A stretch of DNA of 56,597 nucleotides from NCBI RefSeq assembly GCF_002592005.1, contig NZ_NVQF01000037.1, positions 1 through 56,597 on the forward strand, written 5' to 3'. How positions within the stretch are numbered: the first letter of the stretch is position 1; each line of letters begins with the position of its first letter. Below the pieces are notes generated by a model. It worked only from the letters and a program-made list of their open reading frames with translations. It had not been told where the DNA came from and did not search any database. This stretch comes from Mycolicibacterium palauense. GTDB lineage: Bacteria; Actinomycetota; Actinomycetes; Mycobacteriales; Mycobacteriaceae. Below are positions 1-8,934 of the stretch, in pieces. Made by a program: the position numbers and the translations under genes.

Positions 1-114
1 AAGAGGAGAGAAAAAAAGAAGAAGAAGAAGAAGAAAAAAAGAAGGAGAAGAAAAAATGTAAATAAAGAAGAAGAAGGAAAAAGAGAAAAGGGAAGGTAAG
101 GTGGGATAGGAGAT
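1..114. other. Low-complexity purine tract at window end
   Basis: The first ~114 bases are almost entirely A and G, with repeated GAA/GAAG runs. The composition is unlike the GC-rich coding sequence that begins abruptly near 122. A recB gene should extend well over 2 kb upstream here, yet the reading frame is lost at this tract. I read it as a contig-end sequencing or assembly artefact rather than biology. A real polypurine repeat is the less likely alternative. Confidence 0.6.
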
Positions 115-1068
115 GTGAATAAGAGCGCCGCCGCGGGGGTGGGCAGCGAACCGGAGACCGCCGGCAAGGACGACGAGTCCGATCTGGAGCCCTCGGCGGG
201 TCTGCCCGAGCCCGGTGCGGCCGGCGCCGACCTGCTCTCGCCGATGGCGGATCTGCCCGGCGGGGCGACGTTCGGCTCGCTGGTGCACGCGGTGTTGGAG
301 ACCGCCGACCCGCTGGCCGCCGATCTGGCCGGTGAGCTCACCGAGCAGGTGCGCCGGCACGCGGCGTGGTGGCCCGTGGACGCGCCCGCCGAGCAGATCG
401 GGACCGGGCTGGTACCCCTGCACGACACCCCGCTGGGGCCGCTGGCCGACGGGCTCACCCTGCGCGCGATCGGTCTGGCCGACCGCCTGTGCGAACTCGA
501 CTTCGAGATGCCTCTGGCCGGAGGCGATCTCGATGACGCGGGTTCGGTCACCCTGGCCGAGGTCGGGGCCCTGCTGGCCGGGCACCTGCCGGCCGACGAC
601 CCCCTGCGCCCCTACGCCGAGCGGCTGCGTGGCCCGGGTCTGGGGGCCTCGACGCTGCGCGGGTATCTGTCCGGATCGATCGACGCGGTGTTGCGCATCC
701 CCGACGGGGACGGGCACCGCTACCTGGTGGTCGACTACAAGACCAACCGGCTCGGTGACACCGGCCGGCCCGCGGTGGCCGCCGACTACGGCCGACGGCA
801 GCTGGCCGAGGCGATGATGCACTCCGACTATCCACTGCAGGCACTGCTGTATCTGGTGGTGCTGCACCGCTATCTGCGCTGGCGCCAGCCGGGCTACGAT
901 CCGGGCCGGCACCTGGGCGGGGTGCTCTATCTGTTCCTGCGCGGGATGTGCGGACCGCACACGCCGGTGCTCGATGGCCACCCCGCCGGCGTCTTCGACT
1001 GGCGTCCCCCCGCCGGGCTGGTGGTGGCGCTCTCGGAGCTGCTGGACGGAAAGGTCGTCGCGCCGTGA
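115..1068 (+). CDS. recB: RecB nuclease domain, 3' part only (5' end lost)
   Basis: This is the C-terminal piece of exodeoxyribonuclease V subunit beta, which with RecC and RecD unwinds and degrades double-strand DNA ends. About 317 residues are visible, against more than 1000 for a whole RecB. The RecB-type nuclease domain shows FGSLVHAVLE (residues ~54-63), the metal-binding VVDYKTNRL motif (~207-215) and QALLYLVVLHRYL (~242-254). The apparent start lies in the low-complexity tract and is not the true start. The stop TGA (1066-1068) overlaps the GTG of recD by 4 bases, so the two are translationally coupled. The identification is firm; the 5' end is unusable. Confidence 0.85.
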   Translation: MNKSAAAGVGSEPETAGKDDESDLEPSAGLPEPGAAGADLLSPMADLPGGATFGSLVHAVLETADPLAADLAGELTEQVRRHAAWWPVDAPAEQIGTGLVPLHDTPLGPLADGLTLRAIGLADRLCELDFEMPLAGGDLDDAGSVTLAEVGALLAGHLPADDPLRPYAERLRGPGLGASTLRGYLSGSIDAVLRIPDGDGHRYLVVDYKTNRLGDTGRPAVAADYGRRQLAEAMMHSDYPLQALLYLVVLHRYLRWRQPGYDPGRHLGGVLYLFLRGMCGPHTPVLDGHPAGVFDWRPPAGLVVALSELLDGKVVAP

Positions 1069-2948
1069 CCGGGGCAGTGGATCGGACCGGACGGTCCGGG
1101 CTCGAGGATCCGGCCGATCGGCGGATCGCGCTGGGCGCGGGCGGTGTGCTGGGGGCGTTCAACCGGGCCGGGGTGCTGGAGGCCGCCGACGTGCACGTGG
1201 CCGCGCGGATCACCGACCGGGCCGGGGAGCCCGACGCCACGGTCGCGCTGGCGGTCGCCCTGGCGGTGCGGGCGCTGCGTGGCGGGTCGGTGTGCGTGGA
1301 CCTCACGACGGTGCGTGACGAGCTGGCCTCGGGGGAGGTGGCCGGGGAGGACACGGCGGAGGCGGACGACGAGCGGCTGCGCGCGCTGCCGTGGCCCGAG
1401 CCCGGCGCCTGGCTGGACGCGCTGCGGCGCAGCCCGCTGCTGGGCTCGCCGGCGGTGCTGCGCCTCTACCGGGACCGGCTGCTCTACCTCGACCGGTACT
1501 GGCGTGAGGAACAGCAGGTCTGTGCGGATCTGTTGGGCCGCAACGTCGGTGTGGCGCCGGTGGACGAGCCGGTGCTCGAGGACGGGCTGCGGCGGGTGTT
1601 CCACCGTCCCGGATCGGAGGAGCAGCGCTCGGCCGCCCGGATCGCGGTGGCGCAGAACACCACCGTGCTGACCGGTGGCCCGGGAACGGGCAAGACGACC
1701 ACCGTGGCGGGGCTGCTGGCGTTGCTGGCCGAACAGGCCGAGCTCGCCGGCCGGCGCCGGCCCCGGATCGCGCTGGCCGCGCCCACCGGCAAGGCGGCGG
1801 CGCGGCTGGGCGAGGCGGTGCACCGCGAGGTGGAGGATCTCGGCGCGGCCGACCGGGCCCGGCTCGCGGGTCTGCAGGCGGTGACGCTGCACCGGTTGCT
1901 GGGCTGGCGGCCCGACACCTCGGCGCGGTTCCGTCACCATCGCGGCAACCATCTGCCGCACGATGTGATCGTCGTCGACGAGACCTCGATGGTGTCGTTG
2001 ACGATGATGGCCCGGCTGCTGGAGGCGGTGCGACCCGAGTGCCGGCTCCTGCTGGTCGGCGACCCGGACCAGCTGACCTCGGTGGACGCCGGCGCGGTGC
2101 TGGCCGACCTGGTCGACGGGCTCGGTGGTGCGGGCCGCCGCGGTCTGCGGGTGGCCGGGCTGGCCACGTCGCACCGGTTCGGCGAGACCATCGGCGAGCT
2201 CGCCGACGCGGTGCGCACCGGTGACGGCGAGCGCGCGATCGCCGCGCTCGACGCGGGCGGGCCGCACATCGAGTTCGTCGACGCCCCCGCGGAGTCCGCG
2301 GAGGTCACGGAGATGATGCGGGATATCTTGGTGCCCAAGGCTTTACGGTTGCGCGCCGCGGCGGCCGGCGGTGATCCGGCGTCCGCGCTGGCGACGCTGG
2401 ATCATCACCGGTTGCTGTGTGCGCACCGGGAGGGGCCCGCCGGTGTGCGGCACTGGAACCGGCGGCTCGAGCAGTGGCTCCGCGAAGAGACGGGGGAGGC
2501 GCGGTGGAACCAGTGGTATCTGGGCCGGCCGGTGCTGGTGACCGCCAACGACTATGGGCTGGGTCTGTACAACGGTGACGCCGGTGTCACCGTGCGTGGT
2601 GACGGTGGCGAGTTGCGGGTGGTGATCGCCGGGGCCGACGGTGTGCGGGACTTCGCCACCAGCCGGCTGGCCGAGGTGGAGACCATGCACGCCATGACGA
2701 TTCACAAGAGCCAGGGCAGTCAGGCCGACGAGGTGACCGTGCTGTTGCCGCCGCGGGAATCCCGGCTGGCCTCGCGCGAGCTGTTCTACACGGCGCTGAC
2801 GCGGGCGCGCTCGAAGGTGCGGGTGGTCGGTTCCCGCGACGAGGTGCGTGCCGCGCTGGCCCGCCGGGCGGTGCGGGCCACCGGCCTGCGGTACCGGCTC
2901 GCCGAGGAGGTCGGCGCCGCGCCGCGGCCGGGTCTCCCGAGCACATAG
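1065..2948 (+). CDS. recD: RecD, exodeoxyribonuclease V subunit alpha
   Basis: This is the 5'-to-3' helicase subunit of RecBCD, 627 residues. The GTG start at 1065 overlaps the recB stop (GTGA), which I prefer to the longer frame from 948 because that frame runs into recB. Superfamily 1 helicase motifs are intact: Walker A GGPGTGKTTT, motif Ia LAAPTGKAAARL, Walker B VIVVDETSMVS, LLLVGDPDQLTSVDAG (motif III) and the C-terminal UvrD-like block TIHKSQGSQADEV with FYTALTRARSKV (motif VI). It is the last gene of a recB-recD operon. A large imperfect inverted repeat starts right at its stop codon. Confidence 0.93.
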   Translation: MTGAVDRTGRSGLEDPADRRIALGAGGVLGAFNRAGVLEAADVHVAARITDRAGEPDATVALAVALAVRALRGGSVCVDLTTVRDELASGEVAGEDTAEADDERLRALPWPEPGAWLDALRRSPLLGSPAVLRLYRDRLLYLDRYWREEQQVCADLLGRNVGVAPVDEPVLEDGLRRVFHRPGSEEQRSAARIAVAQNTTVLTGGPGTGKTTTVAGLLALLAEQAELAGRRRPRIALAAPTGKAAARLGEAVHREVEDLGAADRARLAGLQAVTLHRLLGWRPDTSARFRHHRGNHLPHDVIVVDETSMVSLTMMARLLEAVRPECRLLLVGDPDQLTSVDAGAVLADLVDGLGGAGRRGLRVAGLATSHRFGETIGELADAVRTGDGERAIAALDAGGPHIEFVDAPAESAEVTEMMRDILVPKALRLRAAAAGGDPASALATLDHHRLLCAHREGPAGVRHWNRRLEQWLREETGEARWNQWYLGRPVLVTANDYGLGLYNGDAGVTVRGDGGELRVVIAGADGVRDFATSRLAEVETMHAMTIHKSQGSQADEVTVLLPPRESRLASRELFYTALTRARSKVRVVGSRDEVRAALARRAVRATGLRYRLAEEVGAAPRPGLPST

Positions 2949-3051
2949 TGATATCGCATGTGATGTCACGTTCGCGGAGGTGGCACGGGTTCTCCGATGG
3001 CCGTCGGGACCGGAAGGACGCCAGCGAAAGTGATGGCGTATGCGATATCAC
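2948..3051. repeat. Imperfect inverted repeat just after recD
   Basis: Two 28-base arms, 2948-2975 and 3024-3051, face each other across 48 bases. They share the exact 12-mer GTGATATCGCAT, then TCAC and TTCGC at matching positions. Each arm is itself bounded by GTGAT and a TCAC end, so each resembles a degenerate 22-base operator half of an ideal GTGATATCGCAT palindrome. The element lies between the convergent recD and fbpC genes. It may be a pair of protein-binding sites or a decayed repeat; it is not GC-rich enough to be a classical terminator. Confidence 0.6.
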
Positions 3052-3113
3052 CGTCGGGGCCGGCGCCGGTCAAGCCCCGAAACAGCGCTCCTGAAACGCG
3101 CCCCCGAAACGGC

Positions 3114-3147
3114 ACTGTGGCCCCCGCGCCGTTGCGGGGGCCACAGT
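3114..3147. terminator. Bidirectional hairpin terminator between recD and fbpC
   Basis: A perfect 14-bp stem, ACTGTGGCCCCCGC pairing with GCGGGGGCCACAGT, has a six-base loop. It sits 12 bases beyond the fbpC stop in the fbpC direction. There is no U-tract, which is common for mycobacterial hairpin terminators. Confidence 0.8.
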
Positions 3148-3159
3148 CTTGGTGACGGG

Positions 3160-4191
<1,032 letters not shown>

Positions 4192-4433
4192 TTACAAGCA
4201 TGTGTTACCTGCGTGACGCAAGTGAACCATGTGGTTGGGCCCGGTGAGCACCGGAAAGGGCCCCGCCGCGATCGCGGTTGACTAACGATTGGGATTCACG
4301 CGGGCGGCCGATTCGTCACCGCGTTGTGACCCACCCCGGGCGTGTCGAGGGCGCGATGGAACGCTCATCGAGGTTGTCCGGGAGGGGTTTTCGCAGCATG
4401 GACCGGCCTATCAGCTGGTCCGGGCGGGGCCGG

Positions 4434-5708
4434 TCACAGTTCGCTGGACAGGGCCCGCTCGATGGCGCTGTCGGCACGCCGGTGCGCGGCGAGCTCGTAG
4501 CCGACCACCACCAGTACCGGGGCCAGTGTCACCACCAACAGGCAGACGGTCATCGCGATGCCCGAGGCCGCCAGCAGCACCGCCAGCGTCAGCACCGCGG
4601 CCGCCCCGGCGAACAGCAGCAGATGCAGCGCGTCGACCGAGCGCACCAGGTAGGCGTAGAGGAGCAGAATCGACAGGATGAAGACACCGACCGGGATCGC
4701 CACGGTCAGAACGGTTTCCATCGACGTGAGTTTCGAATGGTGCTCGATGTAGTAGGCCGCCACGTGCAGGCCGGCGCCGGTGGCGACCACCGCGCCGAAG
4801 ATCACGATGTGCCCGTAGCCGTAACCGAAGGCCAGGTCCCGGCGGGTGTGCAGCACCTGAGCGGCGGGCACCACGAAGTAGACCCACCACATCCCGAAGG
4901 TCAGCGCGGTGCCCGCGATCGCGACCAGCGCGGCGTCGAGCGTCCAGCCCTGCTCGCCGACCACCGCCGACAGCGAGGCGACCGTGCCGACCACGCCCTC
5001 ACCCAGGGCGATGATCACCAGCAGCCCGTAGCGTTCGGCGATGTGGTGGGCGTGCCAGGGGGTACGACCCTTGCGGGTTTCGGCGATCCACGGACCGGTG
5101 AACTCGACGAGCGCCAGCACGGCGTAGATCGCGAAGGTGGCCGGCACCGAGGTGTGGAGGAAGATGGCACCGATCCAGCCGATCTGGGCGACGACGATGG
5201 CCACCGCATAGGTCAGGCAGGTCGAGCGGCGCGCCGGATCCTGCCGGGCCGCGCGGAGCCACTGGAACACCATCGCCACACGCATCACCACGTAGCCGGC
5301 CACCGCGACCCGGTTGTCGACGTGCTCGCCCTCGGCGATGGAGGTGTAGACGGGCGGGATCCCCATCGCCAGGATGATCACGCCGACCATCTGCAGCATC
5401 GTGGTGAGCCGATAGATCCAGTCGTCGGTGTCGTAGGCCGAGGCGAACCAGGTGAAGTTGATCCAGGCCCAGCACACCGCGAAGGTGCTGAAGGCGAAGC
5501 CGGCGATGCCCGCGCCGACGTGGTTCTCCGACAGCAGGTGTGCCAACTGCGAGGCCGAGACCCCGAAGGCGATCACGAACGTCAGGTCGAACAGCAGCTC
5601 CAGCGGTGTGGCCGAGCGGCCGTCCTCGTGCGGGTCGCGGCCGGCCATCCGCCGCAGGCGATGGGCCGCCGTGAGGGCGGGCCCCGGGGATCGTCGCGGT
5701 TCGCTCAC
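4434..5708 (-). CDS. LtrA-family low-temperature-requirement membrane protein
   Basis: This is a polytopic membrane protein of about 424 residues with roughly ten hydrophobic segments. The family signature is near the N-terminus: TPLELLFDLTFVIAFGVSASQLAHLL, then CWAWINFTWFASAYDTDDWIYRL and the mid-protein HIAERYGLLVIIALGE motif (histidine-glutamate rich) typical of LtrA proteins. The function of the family is not established. I take the GTG at 5708; a GTG at 5759, 16 bases after the previous stop, adds 17 poorly conserved residues and is possible. It is the third gene of a minus-strand run behind an XRE regulator and a small membrane protein, and may be co-transcribed with them. Confidence 0.85.
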   Translation of the reverse strand: MSEPRRSPGPALTAAHRLRRMAGRDPHEDGRSATPLELLFDLTFVIAFGVSASQLAHLLSENHVGAGIAGFAFSTFAVCWAWINFTWFASAYDTDDWIYRLTTMLQMVGVIILAMGIPPVYTSIAEGEHVDNRVAVAGYVVMRVAMVFQWLRAARQDPARRSTCLTYAVAIVVAQIGWIGAIFLHTSVPATFAIYAVLALVEFTGPWIAETRKGRTPWHAHHIAERYGLLVIIALGEGVVGTVASLSAVVGEQGWTLDAALVAIAGTALTFGMWWVYFVVPAAQVLHTRRDLAFGYGYGHIVIFGAVVATGAGLHVAAYYIEHHSKLTSMETVLTVAIPVGVFILSILLLYAYLVRSVDALHLLLFAGAAAVLTLAVLLAASGIAMTVCLLVVTLAPVLVVVGYELAAHRRADSAIERALSSEL

Positions 5709-5774
5709 CGGCCCATCGTGGCCGCCCCGGGCGCTCGGGGCAACAGGCCCCGCACCCACCGGCCCGGCGGCTGC

Positions 5775-6338
5775 TCACCCGGCGTCGTGTTCCTCCGGAT
5801 CGGGGTCCGGGGTGACCCAGGCCAGGATCATCGCCGGTGCGCAGCCACCGACCAGCATGGCCGTCAGCATCATCAGGGCGCCGGCGTAGGCGACGTCGGC
5901 GCCGTCTCCCCACCCGTAGGTCGATCCGAGGACCAGGTAGAACACCGGGATCAGCAACAGGTTCTGGGTGAGGGTCAGGCCGACGGAACGGGCACTGTCG
6001 CGCTGGGCGATCTCGTATTCGTCGAGCGCGCCGCGGGGTGCGTCGCCCCGGCGTGCGGACACGATCTGCAGCACGCTCCACGCCGGGAAGAACACCACGC
6101 ACGCCGGCAGCCACAACAGCGCCGCGCCACGGTGTCCGGTCGCGCACAGGACCGCGACGGCCGCCATGAACGCGAAGGTGAGCCCCAGCGTCACCACCAG
6201 TGCGCGGCGCCGGGAGCGGGTACGCCAGCGCGGCAGGGCGCTCGACCAGATGCGCTCGTGGCGCAGGAAGCGTGCGGTGCGGAAGTCCTGGTAGCGGTCG
6301 ATCACGGTGCGTCGTCCTCGGGTGGCCTGCTCAGCCAT
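5775..6338 (-). CDS. Small four-helix membrane protein of unknown function
   Basis: The product has 187 residues and I do not recognise a named family. The N-terminal ~45 residues are basic and cytoplasmic-looking. Hydrophobic segments follow at about 47-67, 72-92, 122-140 and 150-172, separated by a charged loop around ALDEYEIAQRDSARS. The gene begins 10 bases after the XRE regulator stop, so the two are almost certainly one transcript. Regulator-plus-membrane-protein pairs with this layout are common in actinobacteria. The partner's role is unknown. Confidence 0.75.
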   Translation of the reverse strand: MAEQATRGRRTVIDRYQDFRTARFLRHERIWSSALPRWRTRSRRRALVVTLGLTFAFMAAVAVLCATGHRGAALLWLPACVVFFPAWSVLQIVSARRGDAPRGALDEYEIAQRDSARSVGLTLTQNLLLIPVFYLVLGSTYGWGDGADVAYAGALMMLTAMLVGGCAPAMILAWVTPDPDPEEHDAG

Positions 6339-6348
6339 CGGAGCCTCC

Positions 6349-6615
6349 TCAGGTGTGTCGGCGGTAGACCTCGGCGGACAGCGGGGTGAACTCGGTGCGC
6401 GAGAACACCGCCTCGACCGGCAGGTCGAAGACGGCGCAGATGCGGAACGCCAGGTCCAGGCTGGGGTAGTGGTCGCCCCGCTCCAGCGCCCCGACGGTCT
6501 GTGGGTTCACCCCGACGAGTTTCGCCAGGTCGGCCCGGCTCATCCGCCGTTCGGCGCGCAGCACGCCGATGCGGTTGTAGATCGGGAGACTTTCCCCCCG
6601 CTTCACCGGACTCAT
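6349..6615 (-). CDS. XRE/Cro-family transcriptional regulator
   Basis: This 88-residue DNA-binding protein is essentially one helix-turn-helix domain. IGVLRAERRMSRADLAKLVGVNPQTVGALERGDHYPSLDLAFRICAVFDLPVEAVF spans residues ~16-71 and matches the Xre/HTH_3 pattern. The ATG at 6615 has no clear Shine-Dalgarno sequence, and the transcript leader should be very short or absent. It is the first gene of an operon with the membrane protein at 5775-6338. A symmetric GTTAGG/CCTAAC site lies between its -35 and -10 elements, so autorepression is likely. Confidence 0.85.
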   Translation of the reverse strand: MSPVKRGESLPIYNRIGVLRAERRMSRADLAKLVGVNPQTVGALERGDHYPSLDLAFRICAVFDLPVEAVFSRTEFTPLSAEVYRRHT

Positions 6616-6623
6616 ATAATCAA

Positions 6624-6651
6624 GTGTTAGGAAAACCTAACGATTCGTCAA
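6624..6651 (-). promoter_or_regulatory. Promoter and likely operator of the XRE operon
   Basis: On the minus strand TTGACG (6646-6651) is followed after 16 bases by TAACAC (6624-6629). The perfect inverted repeat GTTAGG-AAAA-CCTAAC (6626-6641, plus strand) fills the spacer and overlaps the -10. The geometry suggests repressor binding that blocks polymerase. It resembles but does not match the 19-base IdeR box. Confidence 0.6.
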
Positions 6652-6654
6652 GTA

Positions 6655-7111
6655 GCTCTTACCTAATTGGTGACGTTGCGACGTGAGTCGGCGGCTACCG
6701 AGTGGCTGTTGAGTATGCGCCTGGCTAATCGGCTGTGGCTTTCGGCGGCCCGTGTCGCAGGGGTGGTTCAGTAGCGGAAATGGTGCCGAACGAGTAGAAG
6801 ACCGCCATGACGACCCATCCGAAAGCTGGTGTCCAAGGTGATGCACATCATCGGCGCAGACGACATCGCTCGCTGGTATTGAGCGATGTTGACCTGGTAG
6901 CTGTGATCGCCGTACCGATCGCAGGCGGGCCTGTCCAGACCCTCAACTTGATGGCGCGGAGTCTGATTAGCTACGCGGAGTCTGATTAGCTAGTTGTAGC
7001 GGCGTTACTGCGCCGTTTCGGCAAGCAAGCGCTCCTTCGATGAGAAAAATAGGCTCTGACCTGTCCTTCTTTCCGAGACTGTAATTTATGTCACAATTAA
7101 CGACGGAAGAC
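6655..7111. other. Gene-poor, lower-GC junction region
   Basis: No convincing gene is visible between the XRE promoter and the AlbA_2 gene. Short open frames (for example 6807-6989, plus) have no recognisable motif or codon bias. Base composition falls clearly below that of the flanks. The stretch holds a two-copy tandem repeat at 6955-6992 and probably marks the left edge of a foreign insert. Confidence 0.5.
6955..6992. repeat. Perfect 19-bp direct tandem duplication
   Basis: The unit beginning CGCGGAGTCTGATTAGC occurs twice head to tail (6955-6973 and 6974-6992) without mismatch. It lies in non-coding, lower-GC sequence near the left edge of the AlbA_2 insert. Confidence 0.85.
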
Positions 7112-7113
7112 AG

Positions 7114-7130
7114 TGCCGCCTTAGACGGCA
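7114..7130 (-). terminator. Weak hairpin after the AlbA_2 gene
   Basis: TGCCG and CGGCA arms around a seven-base loop lie directly after the TAA stop at 7132. The stem is short and lacks a strong U-run, so this is tentative. Confidence 0.35.
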
Positions 7131-7131
7131 T

Positions 7132-8805
7132 TTAACCTCTCAACTCCCATCTTGGATGGCTCTTACTTCCCGCGTTGTGAATCTGCCCGTTGCGCTTCAT
7201 CTTGGTCAGCAAGTTGGAAACCTTGTTCCGCTTCTGGCTGTCATCGAGGGCCTCACTGAGCTTGTCTTTGATCAGCGAGTCGATGTCCTTGCGTGTGGCG
7301 CTGCTGAACTTCCGCAAGTAGTCAGTAATCATCTTCGCGTAGTGCTCATCGTCCTGCGCCCGCGTCCGAATGTACTCAGCCTTGCTCGCCGTGACCGCCG
7401 CGACGTTGGCGGCGACATGCAGATGGGGCCGTCGCCCCTCAATCAACTTCGCCTGGCGCAGGTGACGGACGGCGTCGTCCGGGATAGTCAACTTTTTTTG
7501 AACACGGTCGAGCGCGAGGATGTCCGCGAACGGCAGGTTGGTATTCATGAGAAGGAGCCGAGTGTAGGCGGTATCGACCACCCCGCCATGAATGACCAAC
7601 TTAACCGTGTCTTGTTGCAAGAGATCATAATCCGGCAGGGGCAGGTAGCGTCTTGCCTGGCTGTCGTTCATGCGTCGGATGCCGTAGCCCATGGTATCGA
7701 TCATGTTGAGCTCAACCATTGCCTGGACCAAGAAGGGGTTGCGATAGCCGAGCGGCACCCGGGTGCTTTGAACGTAATCGTCGGGGTGCCCTTCGAAGAA
7801 GGACCCGGCATTCTGAAACAGCAGCCGGTCGGGATACTCGGTAACGACAATCCGAGAATTTCGCGAATAGTCTTGATGTGCAATGCAATTGTGCAGGGCT
7901 TCAAGAACTGATTGTTGGTCGTACTTCGACACTTCCTCTGGTAGGAGCTGGTCGTCGGGCAACAGTCTGATCCGAATGTTCCGAATGCGCTGGAACAGCT
8001 CGGTCGTATTCAGCAGGAAGGGAGGCCCAAAGTGCTCGTAGGCACTCTCCTGGCCTACGAGGTTCCACGTCATTTGCGCCGGGTTGGGAGACAGCCGCCA
8101 GGCGGACTCTGGCTTTCCCAGCAAGAGCAGGGCAGCACGTGTCATCTGGCCGTTAATCGTGAGTCTCGCTCTGTCCAAAAGTGTTTCGATCGGCCACTCA
8201 GGAACGTCGGTGTCGGAAATCCGATGGGCGTGCTTCTTGATGAATGCCTCGCGTGCCCGTCGCAGCGCGGCGGGATCGAGGTCGGCGACCGTTGCGTCGG
8301 GCACGATCACCGCCGACCAGTCTTCGACGGTCTGCGCCCGAATCTCATCCAACTTGTCGAGGGCAAGCGAAGTGAGGCTTTCGCCAGCGCGCGCGTAGTA
8401 GTGACCGTTCCATGCGATGGGGATGCCGCGTGGCGCGGCTGGTACCTCCATCAGCAAGACACGTCCCGAGGGGTGCGTCAGCTCATGTATCTCGCGGAAG
8501 GTTGAACTGGGTTCCGTGTCGGCGGCAATCTGCATTTTCAGGCTGTGCAGCCGGTCATGCTCGGGCCTGTAGCCAGTGCCCACTACGGCGCGGGTCGTGT
8601 TGTTGACCCCGAATACAAGCCACCCGGCGGGGACGCCTCGCAAGTTCCCCTCGTTGGAGAGGGCCGAGAAGTACTCGCCGACCTTGGTGGTGTTGTAGTC
8701 TCCGCTGACCTCCTTGAACTCGACTACCTCGTTTTCCCAGTCCAACAGCAGCCGATCCAACAGGGTGGACAGGTCATCGCCGGTCGCTGGGGCTGGGTTA
8801 GTCAC
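7132..8805 (-). CDS. AlbA_2 / Schlafen-like putative DNA-binding ATPase-fold protein
   Basis: The protein has about 557 residues. Residues ~15-140 look like an AlbA_2 (divergent AAA_4) domain: ENEVVEFKEV near the start, LSNEGNLRGVPAGWLVFGV, then YYARAGESL. Residues ~290-400 carry a GHKL-type HATPase_c_4 region with ALHNCIAHQDYSRNSRIVV and RLLFQNAGSF. The C-terminus is winged-helix-like and lysine rich. This layout is that of the RecG-like putative transcriptional regulators, a family often found in mobile DNA and defence regions. GTG at 8805 overlaps the stop of a small upstream frame (GTGA); TTG at 8811 is the alternative. Codon use is visibly less GC-rich than the neighbours, which suggests transfer. 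No partner toxin or methylase is adjacent. Confidence 0.8.
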   Translation of the reverse strand: MTNPAPATGDDLSTLLDRLLLDWENEVVEFKEVSGDYNTTKVGEYFSALSNEGNLRGVPAGWLVFGVNNTTRAVVGTGYRPEHDRLHSLKMQIAADTEPSSTFREIHELTHPSGRVLLMEVPAAPRGIPIAWNGHYYARAGESLTSLALDKLDEIRAQTVEDWSAVIVPDATVADLDPAALRRAREAFIKKHAHRISDTDVPEWPIETLLDRARLTINGQMTRAALLLLGKPESAWRLSPNPAQMTWNLVGQESAYEHFGPPFLLNTTELFQRIRNIRIRLLPDDQLLPEEVSKYDQQSVLEALHNCIAHQDYSRNSRIVVTEYPDRLLFQNAGSFFEGHPDDYVQSTRVPLGYRNPFLVQAMVELNMIDTMGYGIRRMNDSQARRYLPLPDYDLLQQDTVKLVIHGGVVDTAYTRLLLMNTNLPFADILALDRVQKKLTIPDDAVRHLRQAKLIEGRRPHLHVAANVAAVTASKAEYIRTRAQDDEHYAKMITDYLRKFSSATRKDIDSLIKDKLSEALDDSQKRNKVSNLLTKMKRNGQIHNAGSKSHPRWELRG

Positions 8806-8888
8806 CTCCAAATGCTACTTCGTGTCATTGGACCGTAGGGGGAGACGGTGGTGTAGTCCGCGACGGTCGAGTACTCGACCGCCGACAT
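8802..8888 (-). CDS. Possible 28-residue coupled ORF at insert boundary
   Basis: The frame MSAVEYSTVADYTTVSPYGP... starts at ATG 8888 and its TGA overlaps the GTG of the AlbA_2 gene. The first part has strong G/C at third positions, then it turns AT-rich from about 8830. The GC-rich part continues upstream in frame toward the permease stop (…VVPVALAVE). It could be a leader peptide or the stump of a native gene fused to inserted DNA. No family is recognised. Confidence 0.3.
   Translation of the reverse strand: MSAVEYSTVADYTTVSPYGPMTRSSIWR
8864..8881. repeat. Perfect 18-bp palindrome upstream of AlbA_2 gene
   Basis: CGGTCGAGT and ACTCGACCG join with no spacer. It lies 59-76 bases before the GTG of the AlbA_2 gene and inside the small 8802-8888 frame. 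It could be an operator or a recombination site. Confidence 0.55.
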
Positions 8889-8934
8889 CTCAACGGCCAG
8901 GGCCACGGGGACGACCTGCCCCGGGTGTCCCTCC

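Noticed and set aside
4278..6389. Plus-strand open frame of 703 codons across the LtrA and membrane-protein genes
   Set aside because: It is antisense to two genes with clear membrane segments, its translation is H/G/R/Q rich without any motif, and long shadow frames are expected at this GC content.
6626..6641. IdeR iron box
   Set aside because: GTTAGG-AAAA-CCTAAC has the outer half-sites but is 16 bases with a 4-base centre; the IdeR consensus is a 19-base site with an inner TTAGGC/CTAA part. It better suits the adjacent XRE protein.
6807..6989. Sixty-codon plus-strand gene in the low-GC junction
   Set aside because: No Shine-Dalgarno sequence, no recognisable homology, and it runs through the tandem duplication.
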